Below, in pieces: positions 19,630 to 27,601 of a stretch of 64,000 bases of DNA. The notes beneath the pieces were generated by a model that saw only the letters and a list, made by a program, of their open reading frames with translations, searched no databases and had not been told where the DNA came from. Position numbers and translations under genes: made by a program. This stretch comes from Acidobacteriota bacterium (GTDB lineage Bacteria; Acidobacteriota; Terriglobia; Bryobacterales; Bryobacteraceae). Every line of letters begins with the position of its first letter. The stretch's first letter is position 1. The stretch is taken from assembly GCA_023436715.1 (NCBI GenBank), contig JAEZIJ010000232.1, forward strand, positions 1 to 64,000, read 5' to 3'.

Positions 19630-22422
19630 ATGCTGGATGCTGCTGCCGATAGGGCCCGCTCAGGCGGGATTTACTGTGACAGATCGACCTGCCGCGCTTC
19701 CGTGGACCGCAGTCTCGCCGCCGTGTTCAGCCTCCGCATGGATGGCCGTATCGAGGACTGTAATCCCGCACTGGCCCGCATGCTGGGCTGTCCATCTCCC
19801 TCCGCCGTCGCCGCCCGGCCTGCCTGGGAATGCGACGCCGGAACCGGGCCCGAGAACCTCGCAGCCTGCCTCCTGAGAAACCGCAACGAGCCGCGCACGG
19901 AGCTTAGTCTCACGCGCGCCGACGGCGCTCCGGTTTGGTTGCTTGTCGCGGTTACCGATGTGCTCGACCACGGCGGCTCCGCGCTGCTCCTCGCATCAGC
20001 CATCGACATCACGGAAGCCAAACGCGCTTCCCGGAAGGCAGGCCGCCTGAGCCGGGTCTGCGAGATGTTGAGCGCGCTGCACCGGCGCGCCGCCTCTCGC
20101 AAAGAGAGGCTGCGGCTTCTTCAGGACGCCTGTAACATCGCCGTCGATACCGGCGGATTTGCAAAGGTCTGCGTGACGCTCTTCGATCGCGAGACCGGCG
20201 CCCTCGTGCCCGGAGCCCAAGCCATCGCAAGAGGCGGCCCCGCATCTCCCGCGCCGGTTGGACGGGACTGCCCCGCCCTTGCCCCCTTGCGCGAGGGCCG
20301 GCCCTTCGTCAGCCAGGACATCGCGGCGGACCCCCGCGTGCTCCCGCTACAGCGTGGCCCTGCGCTTTCCGGACTTCGTTCCGCTGCCGTCCTCCCGGTC
20401 AGAGCCTGGGACCGCGTGGCGGGCGGCCTCTGGCTCTTCTCCGCCGAGCCCGGCGACTTCGATCCCGAGATAGTCGCGGCCCTCTCGGAGTTCGCGCTTC
20501 ACATCGGCTTCTGCCTGCAAGCTACTCACGAGGAAGCTACCTCCTCCGTACATAGCCGCGCGGAAGCCCGCTTCCGGGAACTGCTCGAGGCCGCCCCGGA
20601 CGCGATCCTCGAGACAGATCGCGCAGGCACCATCGTCCTCGTCAACGCCGCCGCCGAACGGATTTTCGGCTACACCCGCGACGAGCTGATCGGCCAGTCT
20701 ACCGATGTCCTCGTTCCCGAGAACCTTCGCGCGGTCCACGCCCGCTGGCGAACCGTCTACGTATCGGACCCGGTGAGCCGGACGATAGAGCGCGCGCCCC
20801 ACCTTCGCGGACGCCGCAAGGATGGAACCGAGTTCCCCGTCGAGATCAGTCTCAGCCCCGTCCGGTCCCGCAGCGGGGACTTCATCACCTGCATCGTTCA
20901 CGATATCAGCCACCGTGAGCAGGCCGAGCAGGCCCTTCGCGAATCCACCCGCCAGATTGCCAGTATCCTCGAAAGCATCGCCGACGGTTTCTTCGCCCTC
21001 GACCGCGACTGGCGCTTCTCCTACCTCAACCGCAAAGCCGAACAGCTCTTCGCCAGGTCGCGCGCCGATTTGATCGGCCGCACCATCTGGGAGGAGTTCC
21101 CTGCCCTCGCCGGTTCCGTTTTCGATTCCGAATACCGCAAAGCCGTCGCGAACCAGGTCCCCGTTGAGTTCTCGGCGATCTTCCCTCCGCTGGGCATATG
21201 GGCCGAAATCCATGCCTCCCCCTCCGCGAACGGCCTCTCCATTTACATCCACGACATAACCGAGCGCAAGCACCTCGAGGAGCGGCTCCAGCAGTCGGAA
21301 AAACTGGAGGCCCTCGGCAGGCTTGCCGGCGGCGTCGCTCACGATTTCAATAACCTGCTGACTATCATCGGCGGGTACGGCCAGATGATCCTCGAGGCGG
21401 CCGGCAGCCGCGACCCGGTCCGCAAGAATGTCGCCACCATTGTCGAAGCCGCGAATCGCGCCTCCGCCCTCACGCGGCAGTTGCTGGCCTTCAGCCGCCG
21501 CCAGATGGTCCAGCCGAAGTTGCTCGATCTGAACCGGGTGGTGGAGAAGATGAACGCGATGCTCCGCCGTCTGATCAGGGAGGACGTCGAACTGGTTCTG
21601 GTGCTCGAGCCCGGCGTGGGGCAGGTCAAGATCGATCCCATCCAGCTCGAACAGGTCGTCATGAACCTGGTCGTGAACGCCCGCGACGCCATGCCCACCG
21701 GCGGCGCCCTGACCATTGCCACAAAGGTCGAACTGCTCCAGGGCGACCCCCACGGTTCCGGACCTTCACTGCCCCCGGGCCGCTATGCCGTCCTCTCTGT
21801 TACGGACACGGGAACTGGAATGGATACAGCAGTTCTCAGCCGAATCTTCGAGCCTTTCTTTACTACCAAGGCGAAGCATAAAGGCACGGGCTTGGGCCTG
21901 GCGACCGTCTACGGCATCGTCAAACAGAGCGGCGGCGATATTCTGGTTCAGAGTCAACCCGGCAGGGGGACCTGCTTCCGCATTTTCCTGCCCCGTGAGG
22001 AACGCAATCGCCACACCGCCCGCCCCGGCAGAGCCTCGCGGAAATCGCATCGCGGTACTGAAACCATTCTCCTTGTCGAGGATGAGCCTGAGGTCAGAAG
22101 GCTCGCCTGCGACATGTTGTGCGCCCAAGGCTATAAGGTCGTCGAGGCCGCCGGTGGCGCCGAAGCGCTCCGCATCTGGCCGACGACCCGCTCTTCCGTG
22201 GATCTGCTGGTTACCGATGTGATCATGCCGCAGATGAGTGGCGCGCAGTTGGCCGACAAGCTCACCGCAGAACAGCCCGGCCTGAAGGTCCTCTACGTCT
22301 CGGGCTACACCGACGACATCATTGCCCGACATGGCATTGGCCCGGACGCGCTGCTGCAAAAACCTTTCACGCGCAAGACCCTGGCGGCAAAAGTCCGCAA
22401 TCTGCTGGATTCCACACCTTAA
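19630..22422 (+). CDS. Hybrid sensor kinase: PAS-GAF-PAS-PAS-HisKA-HATPase-REC
   Basis: 930 aa from the ATG at 19630; the frame is open further upstream only as a shadow of the preceding kinase. Domains: divergent PAS (~20-125), GAF (~150-300), PAS (~315-435, AAPDAILETDRAGTIVLVNAAAERIFGY), PAS (~440-555), HisKA with His571 (GGVAHDFNNLLTIIGGYGQ), HATPase (DTGTGMD, HKGTGLGLATVYGIVKQ) and receiver with Asp863 (LLVTDVIMPQMSG). Its kinase core and receiver closely resemble the preceding gene, so this looks like a tandem duplication with different sensor modules. No transmembrane region. Confidence 0.93.
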   Translation: MLDAAADRARSGGIYCDRSTCRASVDRSLAAVFSLRMDGRIEDCNPALARMLGCPSPSAVAARPAWECDAGTGPENLAACLLRNRNEPRTELSLTRADGAPVWLLVAVTDVLDHGGSALLLASAIDITEAKRASRKAGRLSRVCEMLSALHRRAASRKERLRLLQDACNIAVDTGGFAKVCVTLFDRETGALVPGAQAIARGGPASPAPVGRDCPALAPLREGRPFVSQDIAADPRVLPLQRGPALSGLRSAAVLPVRAWDRVAGGLWLFSAEPGDFDPEIVAALSEFALHIGFCLQATHEEATSSVHSRAEARFRELLEAAPDAILETDRAGTIVLVNAAAERIFGYTRDELIGQSTDVLVPENLRAVHARWRTVYVSDPVSRTIERAPHLRGRRKDGTEFPVEISLSPVRSRSGDFITCIVHDISHREQAEQALRESTRQIASILESIADGFFALDRDWRFSYLNRKAEQLFARSRADLIGRTIWEEFPALAGSVFDSEYRKAVANQVPVEFSAIFPPLGIWAEIHASPSANGLSIYIHDITERKHLEERLQQSEKLEALGRLAGGVAHDFNNLLTIIGGYGQMILEAAGSRDPVRKNVATIVEAANRASALTRQLLAFSRRQMVQPKLLDLNRVVEKMNAMLRRLIREDVELVLVLEPGVGQVKIDPIQLEQVVMNLVVNARDAMPTGGALTIATKVELLQGDPHGSGPSLPPGRYAVLSVTDTGTGMDTAVLSRIFEPFFTTKAKHKGTGLGLATVYGIVKQSGGDILVQSQPGRGTCFRIFLPREERNRHTARPGRASRKSHRGTETILLVEDEPEVRRLACDMLCAQGYKVVEAAGGAEALRIWPTTRSSVDLLVTDVIMPQMSGAQLADKLTAEQPGLKVLYVSGYTDDIIARHGIGPDALLQKPFTRKTLAAKVRNLLDSTP

Positions 22423-22514
22423 CGATTCTTCATGAATTACCCTTGCGCGACCAACAACCTCCCCACATAATTAAATTAACAACTGGAACTAAGGGGTTCT
22501 TTCAGGGGGGACTT

Positions 22515-22676
22515 GTGAGGGAGTTGTGGAACCGACTGGCTGTGCTGTGGTGTAATCTCGCGCATCCGGCGCCGAGCTGGCCCGCGAATGGTCACTATCA
22601 TTGCCCGCGTTGCCGGCGTGTTTATCCGATACCGTGGGCTGTTGGACGACCAAGGGTCGATGTCCGCGGGCGCTGA
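22515..22676 (+). CDS. Small zinc-ribbon-like protein, 53 aa
   Basis: Starts at GTG 22515, with a strong Shine-Dalgarno (AGGGGGG, 4 nt spacing). The sequence includes LWNRLAVLWCNLAHPAPSWP and HYHCPRCRRVYPIPW, a CxxC zinc-knuckle pattern. I have seen similar short proteins ending in a CxxCxRxYPVPW motif in acidobacterial genomes. Function unknown. The good ribosome-binding site and motif argue it is real despite its size; the C-terminal ~10 residues look low-quality. Confidence 0.55.
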   Translation: MRELWNRLAVLWCNLAHPAPSWPANGHYHCPRCRRVYPIPWAVGRPRVDVRGR

Positions 22677-22691
22677 GTCGGAGAACCAGGG

Positions 22692-22720
22692 GGAAATCCA
22701 GGGACGTGTCCCGGATTTCC
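22692..22720. repeat. Hairpin-forming REP-like element
   Basis: GGAAATCC-A-GGGAC-GT-GTCCC-GGATTTCC: 8-bp and 5-bp stems separated by a bulged A. No U-run follows. It lies 15 bp after the small zinc-ribbon gene and could end its transcript or be a REP-type repeat. Confidence 0.55.
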
Positions 22721-22770
22721 TCCGCACTGAACGTGTGCGAAAAGAGTAGTTTCCTCTCTGCAACTTGAGC

Positions 22771-22776
22771 TATAAT
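22771..22776 (+). promoter_or_regulatory. -10 box of putative small RNA
   Basis: Perfect TATAAT with no gene start for 146 bp. A start point about 7 nt after it (22783) coincides with the 5' base of a closing stem in the RNA below. The -35 region is weak. Confidence 0.5.
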
Positions 22777-22782
22777 ACCTCC

Positions 22783-22867
22783 AAACTCATAGCATCCCCG
22801 GCGACGAGCCCCTACTCGTCGCCAACCCCTGTGAGTCAAGCCCCGAGCCCCAGACTCGGGGCTTTTA
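22783..22867 (+). ncRNA. Putative ~85-nt small RNA with C-rich loops and intrinsic terminator
   Basis: Between TATAAT (22771) and a T-run lie two perfect hairpins: GGCGACGAG-CCCCTA-CTCGTCGCC (22800-22823, 9 bp) and AAGCCCCGAG-N7-CTCGGGGCTT (22838-22864, 10 bp, followed by TT). The 5' end ACTCA can pair with TGAGT at 22832-22836, closing hairpin 1. Four single-stranded CCCC tracts result: one before hairpin 1, one in each loop, and one after hairpin 1. The second hairpin is a textbook intrinsic terminator. No reading frame of note lies inside. It could instead be a leader of the Dabb gene at 22923, but the terminator argues for a separate RNA or attenuator. Confidence 0.6.
22838..22866 (+). 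terminator. Intrinsic terminator
   Basis: A 10-bp perfect stem (AAGCCCCGAG / CTCGGGGCTT), 7-nt loop and T-run. It ends the putative small RNA and lies 57 bp before the Dabb gene. Confidence 0.75.
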
Positions 22868-22922
22868 ACTTCTAAGACTTCTAAAACTGCTAAAATCGTC
22901 TGGCAACCTGGAGGATCTCTCT

Positions 22923-23324
22923 ATGCGAACTCTCTTCACCCGTATGGCAATTGGCGTTTCCGCCATGTTCCTGCTCGCCGGCAGCGGTTTGGCCGGTGAG
23001 AAAAAGCTGATGCACTGCTTCTACTTCACGCCCGTCCAGACCGCCACCGAGGCCGACTGGCAGGCCTTCCACCTCGCGACCGATGCCCTGCCCAAAGAAG
23101 TTCCAGGCGTAAGCCGGGTGTGGTACGGCAAGCTTGCCCGCCCCATGAGGCTCTCCACCGCTAATGGCGAGCAGGTCGTCCGCGAGGTCGGTGTCTGCAT
23201 GGAGATGGCCGACGAGGCGGCGCTGAAGACGTACGCCAAACATTCCGCTCACCAGAAGTGGAACGAGGCCTACTCCAAAGTCCGCGTACCCGGAACCACC
23301 ACCGTAGACATCCTCGGCCAGTAG
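22923..23324 (+). CDS. Exported Dabb (stress-responsive A/B barrel) protein
   Basis: 133 aa: signal peptide (MRTLFTRMAIGVSAMFLLAGSGLAG), then a single ferredoxin-like Dabb domain: KKLMHCFYFTPVQTATEADWQAF, a central VPGVSRVWYGKL, and the C-terminal MEMADEAALKTYAKHSAHQKWNEAYSKV ending VDILGQ. Dabb domains form dimeric alpha-beta barrels with varied or unknown functions. A strong Shine-Dalgarno (GGAGGAT) precedes the ATG. It is convergent with the DinB gene across a perfect GC palindrome. Confidence 0.85.
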   Translation: MRTLFTRMAIGVSAMFLLAGSGLAGEKKLMHCFYFTPVQTATEADWQAFHLATDALPKEVPGVSRVWYGKLARPMRLSTANGEQVVREVGVCMEMADEAALKTYAKHSAHQKWNEAYSKVRVPGTTTVDILGQ

Positions 23325-23331
23325 GTCCGTA

Positions 23332-23355
23332 GGGGCCGGGCATCTGCCCGGCCCC
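23332..23355. repeat. GC-rich palindrome, family B (bidirectional terminator-like)
   Basis: GGGGCCGGGCA-TC-TGCCCGGCCCC, an 11-bp perfect stem between convergent genes. A related copy with the same GTAGGGGCCGGGCAT core lies at 29437-29460. Confidence 0.7.
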
Positions 23356-23357
23356 CT

Positions 23358-23855
23358 TCACGGCAGCGGAGCCATCCCGTAAGCCGACCACTCTTCCTTA
23401 GATGGACCGTAAACGCCCGGCACCTTCAACCCCGCCTGGCGCATAAGGACCGTCATCTGCCCCCGGTGGTGGCATTGATGCCCGATGACGGCCGTCAGCA
23501 CGATCCCCTTGCTCCACGTCTCGCCATACATCGGAACCTGGTCGTCCAGTTGAGCGTCCGTCCAGTTCGCCTTGACCGCGGCGGCGACCGCCTGCGCGCC
23601 GTTGTCATAGGCTTCGGCGATGGCGCAGGCGCTGGCGGGCATCGGGTCTTTATCCCCGGGCAACGCCACCGGCAGCCCGGCTTCGACGACCATGCCGAGG
23701 CTGGTCGTAATGTGCCATGCAATGAACCCGAGGCTCCGGCCCTCGGGCGTCACCATCTGCCCCAACGACTCATCTGTCAGGGCGCGCAGAATCTTCAGCG
23801 TGCTTGCGCTTTCTTTGTTCCAGGCGTTCAGGAAGTCAGCTATTGTTCGGATCAT
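23358..23855 (-). CDS. DinB-family protein, 165 aa
   Basis: Four-helix-bundle DinB/YfiT-like protein: MIRTIADFLNAWNKESASTLKILRALTDE..., LGFIAWHITTSLGMV with the first His ligand, and VIGHQCHHRGQMTVLMRQAGLKVPGVYGPSKEEW with the HxxxHRGQ metal motif. The family are metal-dependent, often thiol-linked transferases. The ATG at 23855 is supported by homology; the frame upstream is spurious. TATTGT lies exactly 6 nt before the ATG with no Shine-Dalgarno, suggesting leaderless expression. Confidence 0.9.
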   Translation of the reverse strand: MIRTIADFLNAWNKESASTLKILRALTDESLGQMVTPEGRSLGFIAWHITTSLGMVVEAGLPVALPGDKDPMPASACAIAEAYDNGAQAVAAAVKANWTDAQLDDQVPMYGETWSKGIVLTAVIGHQCHHRGQMTVLMRQAGLKVPGVYGPSKEEWSAYGMAPLP

Positions 23856-24001
23856 GAGTTGACAATACAGGACAGCGCCCTCTCCGGGCAAGCCTCCTGC
23901 GGCCGTCCTCAGCCGTGCCGCAAGCCCCGCTGGCGCCGTTCCCCCACATTCTTGTCGCACCCCCAGGACTCGTTCACGGCTTCTCCCCAACTCTCACCCG
24001 C

Positions 24002-24007
24002 TATAAT
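24002..24007 (+). promoter_or_regulatory. -10 box of leaderless MFS-queC-queE-queG operon
   Basis: Perfect TATAAT six bases before the TTG at 24014. No Shine-Dalgarno is possible in the remaining bases, so transcription should begin at the start codon. Confidence 0.5.
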
Positions 24008-24013
24008 TGAGAA

Positions 24014-25192
24014 TTGCTCCAAACCAAAGAACTGCCCGGCACACGGCGAGCCGCACGGTTCAGCCTTCTCTCCCTGATTCTGCTCTCGGCCGGTCACTTC
24101 GCCGTAGACCTCTACTCGGGAGCCCTTGGCGCGCTTCAACCGCTGCTGCTGAAACGCTTCGGCATGAGCCTTACCGAAGCAGGTGTGCTCGGCGGCGTCC
24201 TGGTATGCTCGTCGTCCGTAATGCAGCCGCTCTACGGCGTCCTTTCGGACCGGATCCGCACCCGGCTCTTCGCGGCTCTCGGACCGGGCATCGCCGGCCT
24301 CTTCATCTCCGCGCTCGGACTTGCCCCGTCCTTCGGCTGGCTGCTCCTCATGGTCGCCCTCGGAGGCGCAGGAGTGGCTATGTTCCATCCCCAGGCCTCA
24401 GCCCGTGCAATCATCGGCGTCGAAGAGAAGCGCGGCCGCGCCATGGCGATTTTCATCAGCTCCGGCACTCTCGGGTTTGCCTGCGGCCCAACCTACTTTT
24501 CGGCGGTAGCCGGAGCACTCGGCCTCCCGCGGATGTACTGGGGCGCAATCCCGGGCCTCCTGATCTGCCTGCTCTTAATCTTCGCATTACCAGAAGCTTA
24601 CGAGCATAAACCTAAAGCCGATTCTGGTTTCGATTGGCACGCCCTCCGCTCCGTTTGGAAGCCGCTTTCAATTCTCTATACCCTGGTGTTTATACGGTCC
24701 ATCGTCCAGGTGACATTCGCCCAGATGATTCCGCTCTACCTCACCCTGGAGCGCGGCTATTCGGTTGCCGCCGCCAGCTTTACGCTTACCCTGTTCCTGG
24801 CATTCGGTGCCCTCGGCGGCTTCCTCGGCGGCCATTTCTCGGACCGTTTCGGCGGCAGGCCCGTGATTATCGTCTCCATGATCGCTTCCGTGCCTTTCCT
24901 GGCAACCTTCTTCCTGGCCGGCGGCGTCGTTTCGACCGTAGGACTCATCCTGGGCGGTTTAATCCTTTTGTTTACGATTCCCGTGAATGTAGTGATGGCG
25001 CAGGATTTAGTCCCCTCGCAGGCAGGCACCATCTCGGCTCTCATGATGGGCTTCGCCTGGGGAACCGCCGGCATCATCTTCATCCCGCTGACCGGTCGCA
25101 TGGCGGACCTGTTCTCCATGCACCATGCGCTGTTCGCGCTCGTGGCGTTTCCCCTGCTGGGATTTCTCCTTAGCCTGAGGCTGCCGAAATGA
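24014..25192 (+). CDS. MFS transporter, fosmidomycin-resistance (Fsr) type
   Basis: A 392-aa 12-helix major-facilitator protein. The N-terminal SLILLSAGHFAVDLYSGALGALQPLLLKRFGMSLTEAGVLGGVL and the mid-protein LFLAFGALGGFLGGHFSDRFGGRPVI match the Fsr subfamily. The TTG start is the only one that retains helix 1. Its stop overlaps the queC start (ATGA), placing it first in the queuosine operon. That invites the idea that it moves a deazaguanine precursor or product, but the family is known mainly for drug efflux. Confidence 0.88.
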   Translation: MLQTKELPGTRRAARFSLLSLILLSAGHFAVDLYSGALGALQPLLLKRFGMSLTEAGVLGGVLVCSSSVMQPLYGVLSDRIRTRLFAALGPGIAGLFISALGLAPSFGWLLLMVALGGAGVAMFHPQASARAIIGVEEKRGRAMAIFISSGTLGFACGPTYFSAVAGALGLPRMYWGAIPGLLICLLLIFALPEAYEHKPKADSGFDWHALRSVWKPLSILYTLVFIRSIVQVTFAQMIPLYLTLERGYSVAAASFTLTLFLAFGALGGFLGGHFSDRFGGRPVIIVSMIASVPFLATFFLAGGVVSTVGLILGGLILLFTIPVNVVMAQDLVPSQAGTISALMMGFAWGTAGIIFIPLTGRMADLFSMHHALFALVAFPLLGFLLSLRLPK

Positions 25193-25878
25193 ACCAGAAA
25201 GCCGTTTGTCTTCTTAGCGGTGGGCTGGATTCTTCAACCTGTTTCGCATATGCGCGGCGCATGGGATTCGAGTGCTACGCCCTCTCGTTCGACTACGGCC
25301 AGCGGCATCGCCTCGAACTGGAGTCCGCCGCTCGAGTGGCCGCCGCCCTCGGCGCCTCGCAGCACCTGGTAATCAAGGTGGACCTGCGGGCATTCGGCGG
25401 CTCCGCCCTCACCACCGACATCGACGTGCCGAAGCATCGCTCGGCGCAAGATATGGGGTGCGGTATCCCAATCACCTACGTGCCCGCCCGCAACACCGTC
25501 TTCCTCTCGTTCGCCCTCGCCTGGGCCGAAACGCTGGAAGCCGCGGACATCTTCCTCGGTGTCAATGCAATCGACTACTCCGGCTACCCGGATTGCCGCC
25601 CCGAGTACATCGAGGCATTCGAGCGCATGGCGAACCTTGCCACCCGCGCCGGCGTGGAGGGCCGCACCACGATCAAGATTCACACCCCTTTGATCCGCCT
25701 GACAAAGGCCGAAATCGTCACGCTCGGGCGCGACCTCGGACTCGATTTCGGGCTGACCTGGAGTTGCTACGATCCGGACGAGCAGGGCCGCCCCTGTGGC
25801 GCGTGTGACTCCTGCCTGCTCCGGCGAAAAGGCTTTGAAGAGGCGGGCGTGGTAGATCCCGTCGTGGTCGTGTTGTGA
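25189..25878 (+). CDS. queC: 7-cyano-7-deazaguanine (preQ0) synthase
   Basis: 229 aa; converts CDG to preQ0 with ATP and ammonia in queuosine synthesis. The ATP pyrophosphatase PP-loop SGGLDSS is at residues ~10-16, with AYARRMGFECYALSFDYGQRH following. The C-terminal zinc site CGACDSCLLRRKGF (~203-216) has the expected cysteines, plus an upstream Cys in WSCYDP. Length is normal. It overlaps the MFS gene and queE by 4 bp on each side. Confidence 0.96.
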   Translation: MNQKAVCLLSGGLDSSTCFAYARRMGFECYALSFDYGQRHRLELESAARVAAALGASQHLVIKVDLRAFGGSALTTDIDVPKHRSAQDMGCGIPITYVPARNTVFLSFALAWAETLEAADIFLGVNAIDYSGYPDCRPEYIEAFERMANLATRAGVEGRTTIKIHTPLIRLTKAEIVTLGRDLGLDFGLTWSCYDPDEQGRPCGACDSCLLRRKGFEEAGVVDPVVVVL

Positions 25879-26552
25879 GAATCGCTGAAATCTTCTACAG
25901 CGTGCAAGGCGAAGGCGGGCTGGTCGGCGTGCCATCAGTATTCGTCCGCACAAGCGGCTGCAACCTGCGCTGCGTCTGGTGCGATACGCCGTACACCTCC
26001 TGGCATCCCGAGGGCCGCGACTACGAACTCAGAGGTATCCTGGACGAAGCGGCGGAGTACCGCGCGCGGCACGTCGTAGTCACCGGCGGCGAGCCGATGA
26101 TCGCCCGGGATATTGTCGAGCTTACGGAAGGTCTTCGCCGGCTCGGCGTCCACATCACCATTGAAACCGCCGGCACCGTCTTCGCCCCGGTTGCCTGCGA
26201 CCTCATGAGCATCAGCCCCAAGCTCTCGAACTCGACGCCCGTGGCCGACGAGCGCTGGGCCGCCCGCCACGAAAGCCTCCGCATCCAACCCGAAGTGCTC
26301 AAGCGCCTGATGGCGCACTGCGACTACCAGCTCAAGTTCGTCGTCACCCGGCTCGAAGATTTGGACGAGATCCGCCCGCTCGTCGCGCTCCTCGGCGCAG
26401 ATCCGTCCAAGATCTTTCTGATGCCTGAGGGACGCGAACCGGGCGTACTGCGGGAACGCGGCATGTGGATCGTCGAGGCATGCAAGCGGGAGGGCTTCCG
26501 TTTCAGCCCGCGGCTTCATATTGAGTTGTGGGGAGACCGGCGCGGGGTGTGA
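25875..26552 (+). CDS. queE: 7-carboxy-7-deazaguanine (CDG) synthase
   Basis: A 225-aa radical-SAM enzyme forming CDG from CPH4. The GTG start overlaps the queC stop. The 4Fe-4S motif is CNLRCVWCDTPYTSW (Cys at ~31, 35, 38), the canonical CxxxCxxC with the queE-specific DTPY. VTGGEPM (~75) follows, and the C-terminal FRFSPRLHIELWGD is typical. One base separates it from queG. Confidence 0.96.
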   Translation: MRIAEIFYSVQGEGGLVGVPSVFVRTSGCNLRCVWCDTPYTSWHPEGRDYELRGILDEAAEYRARHVVVTGGEPMIARDIVELTEGLRRLGVHITIETAGTVFAPVACDLMSISPKLSNSTPVADERWAARHESLRIQPEVLKRLMAHCDYQLKFVVTRLEDLDEIRPLVALLGADPSKIFLMPEGREPGVLRERGMWIVEACKREGFRFSPRLHIELWGDRRGV

Positions 26553-26553
26553 G

Positions 26554-27585
26554 GTGGATTCTAAGGAAGTAAAACGGCTTGCGCGCGAGTGCGGTTTCGA
26601 ACTCGCCGGGGTCACCCGCGCCGAGCCTGTTCCGGAAGCCGCATGGTTTCAGGATTGGGTCCGCGCGGGAATGGCGGGCCAGATGGGTTATCTGACGGAC
26701 CGCCGGGCGGACCTCCGCAACGACCCGCGCACCCTTCTCCCCTCCGCGCGCTCCATCATCTGCGTCGGCAAGCTGTACAACGGCCCGCAACCTTACTCCA
26801 CCCGCTTCGATGACCGCGAGCGAGCCTGGATTTCGCGCTACGCCTGGGGCGAGGATTACCACGGCCTTATGCGCGACAGCCTGCACCGGCTCGCTGCCGG
26901 CCTGGAACAAATCGCTGGTCCGTTCGACTGGAAGGCCTGCGTGGACACCGCCCCGCTGCTCGAGCGCGTCTACGCCCGCCGCGCGGGACTTGGATGGATC
27001 GGCAGGAACACCTGTTTGATCAACGAAGGCCAGGGGTCGTGGTTCTTCCTCGGCGAGCTTCTGGTCTCCCTCGAATTCGCACCGGACATGCCACCCCCGG
27101 ACCGTTGCGGAACCTGCACGCGCTGCATCGACGCCTGCCCCACCCGGGCGATCATCCCCGGACCTGTTCCGTCGCTCGATGCCCGCCGCTGCATTTCATA
27201 CTTCACGATCGAACTGCGCGGGCCGGTCCCCGAAGAACACCGCGCCGCCGCCGGAAACAACGTCTTCGGCTGCGACATCTGCCAGGACGTCTGCCCCTGG
27301 AACCGCAAAGCGCCGATCACGAGCGACGCGGCCTTCGCCCCCAGGGAAATGGCCCCGCCGCTTGAAAAGCTGGCCCGCCTCGAAGAGCCAGAGTTCCGCG
27401 AAATGTTCCGCGGAACCCCCGTCACACGAGCACGTTACGCGGGCTTCCTGCGCAATGTGGCCGTCGCGATGGGCGCGGCAGCCTCTGAAAAGTTCCGCGA
27501 CCCGCTCGAAGCCCTCGCGCAACACCCCGATCCGCTGGTCCGGGAGCACGCCCTGTGGGCGCTCGGAAGACTGAAAGCAGCCTAA
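26554..27585 (+). CDS. queG: Epoxyqueuosine reductase
   Basis: 343 aa from GTG 26554; a TTG further upstream is open but overlaps queE. It reduces epoxyqueuosine in tRNA to queuosine with cobalamin and two 4Fe-4S clusters. The motifs are CGTCTRCIDACPTRAI (~184) and CISYFTIE with CDICQDVCPWN (~240-248), then a C-terminal HEAT-type helical repeat (DPLVREHALWALGRL). It completes an MFS-queC-queE-queG operon; queD, queF, queA and tgt are not in the window. Immediately downstream are GC palindromes and tandem repeats. Confidence 0.95.
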   Translation: MDSKEVKRLARECGFELAGVTRAEPVPEAAWFQDWVRAGMAGQMGYLTDRRADLRNDPRTLLPSARSIICVGKLYNGPQPYSTRFDDRERAWISRYAWGEDYHGLMRDSLHRLAAGLEQIAGPFDWKACVDTAPLLERVYARRAGLGWIGRNTCLINEGQGSWFFLGELLVSLEFAPDMPPPDRCGTCTRCIDACPTRAIIPGPVPSLDARRCISYFTIELRGPVPEEHRAAAGNNVFGCDICQDVCPWNRKAPITSDAAFAPREMAPPLEKLARLEEPEFREMFRGTPVTRARYAGFLRNVAVAMGAAASEKFRDPLEALAQHPDPLVREHALWALGRLKAA

Positions 27586-27601
27586 CCCGGCGGGCATTGT
27601 A

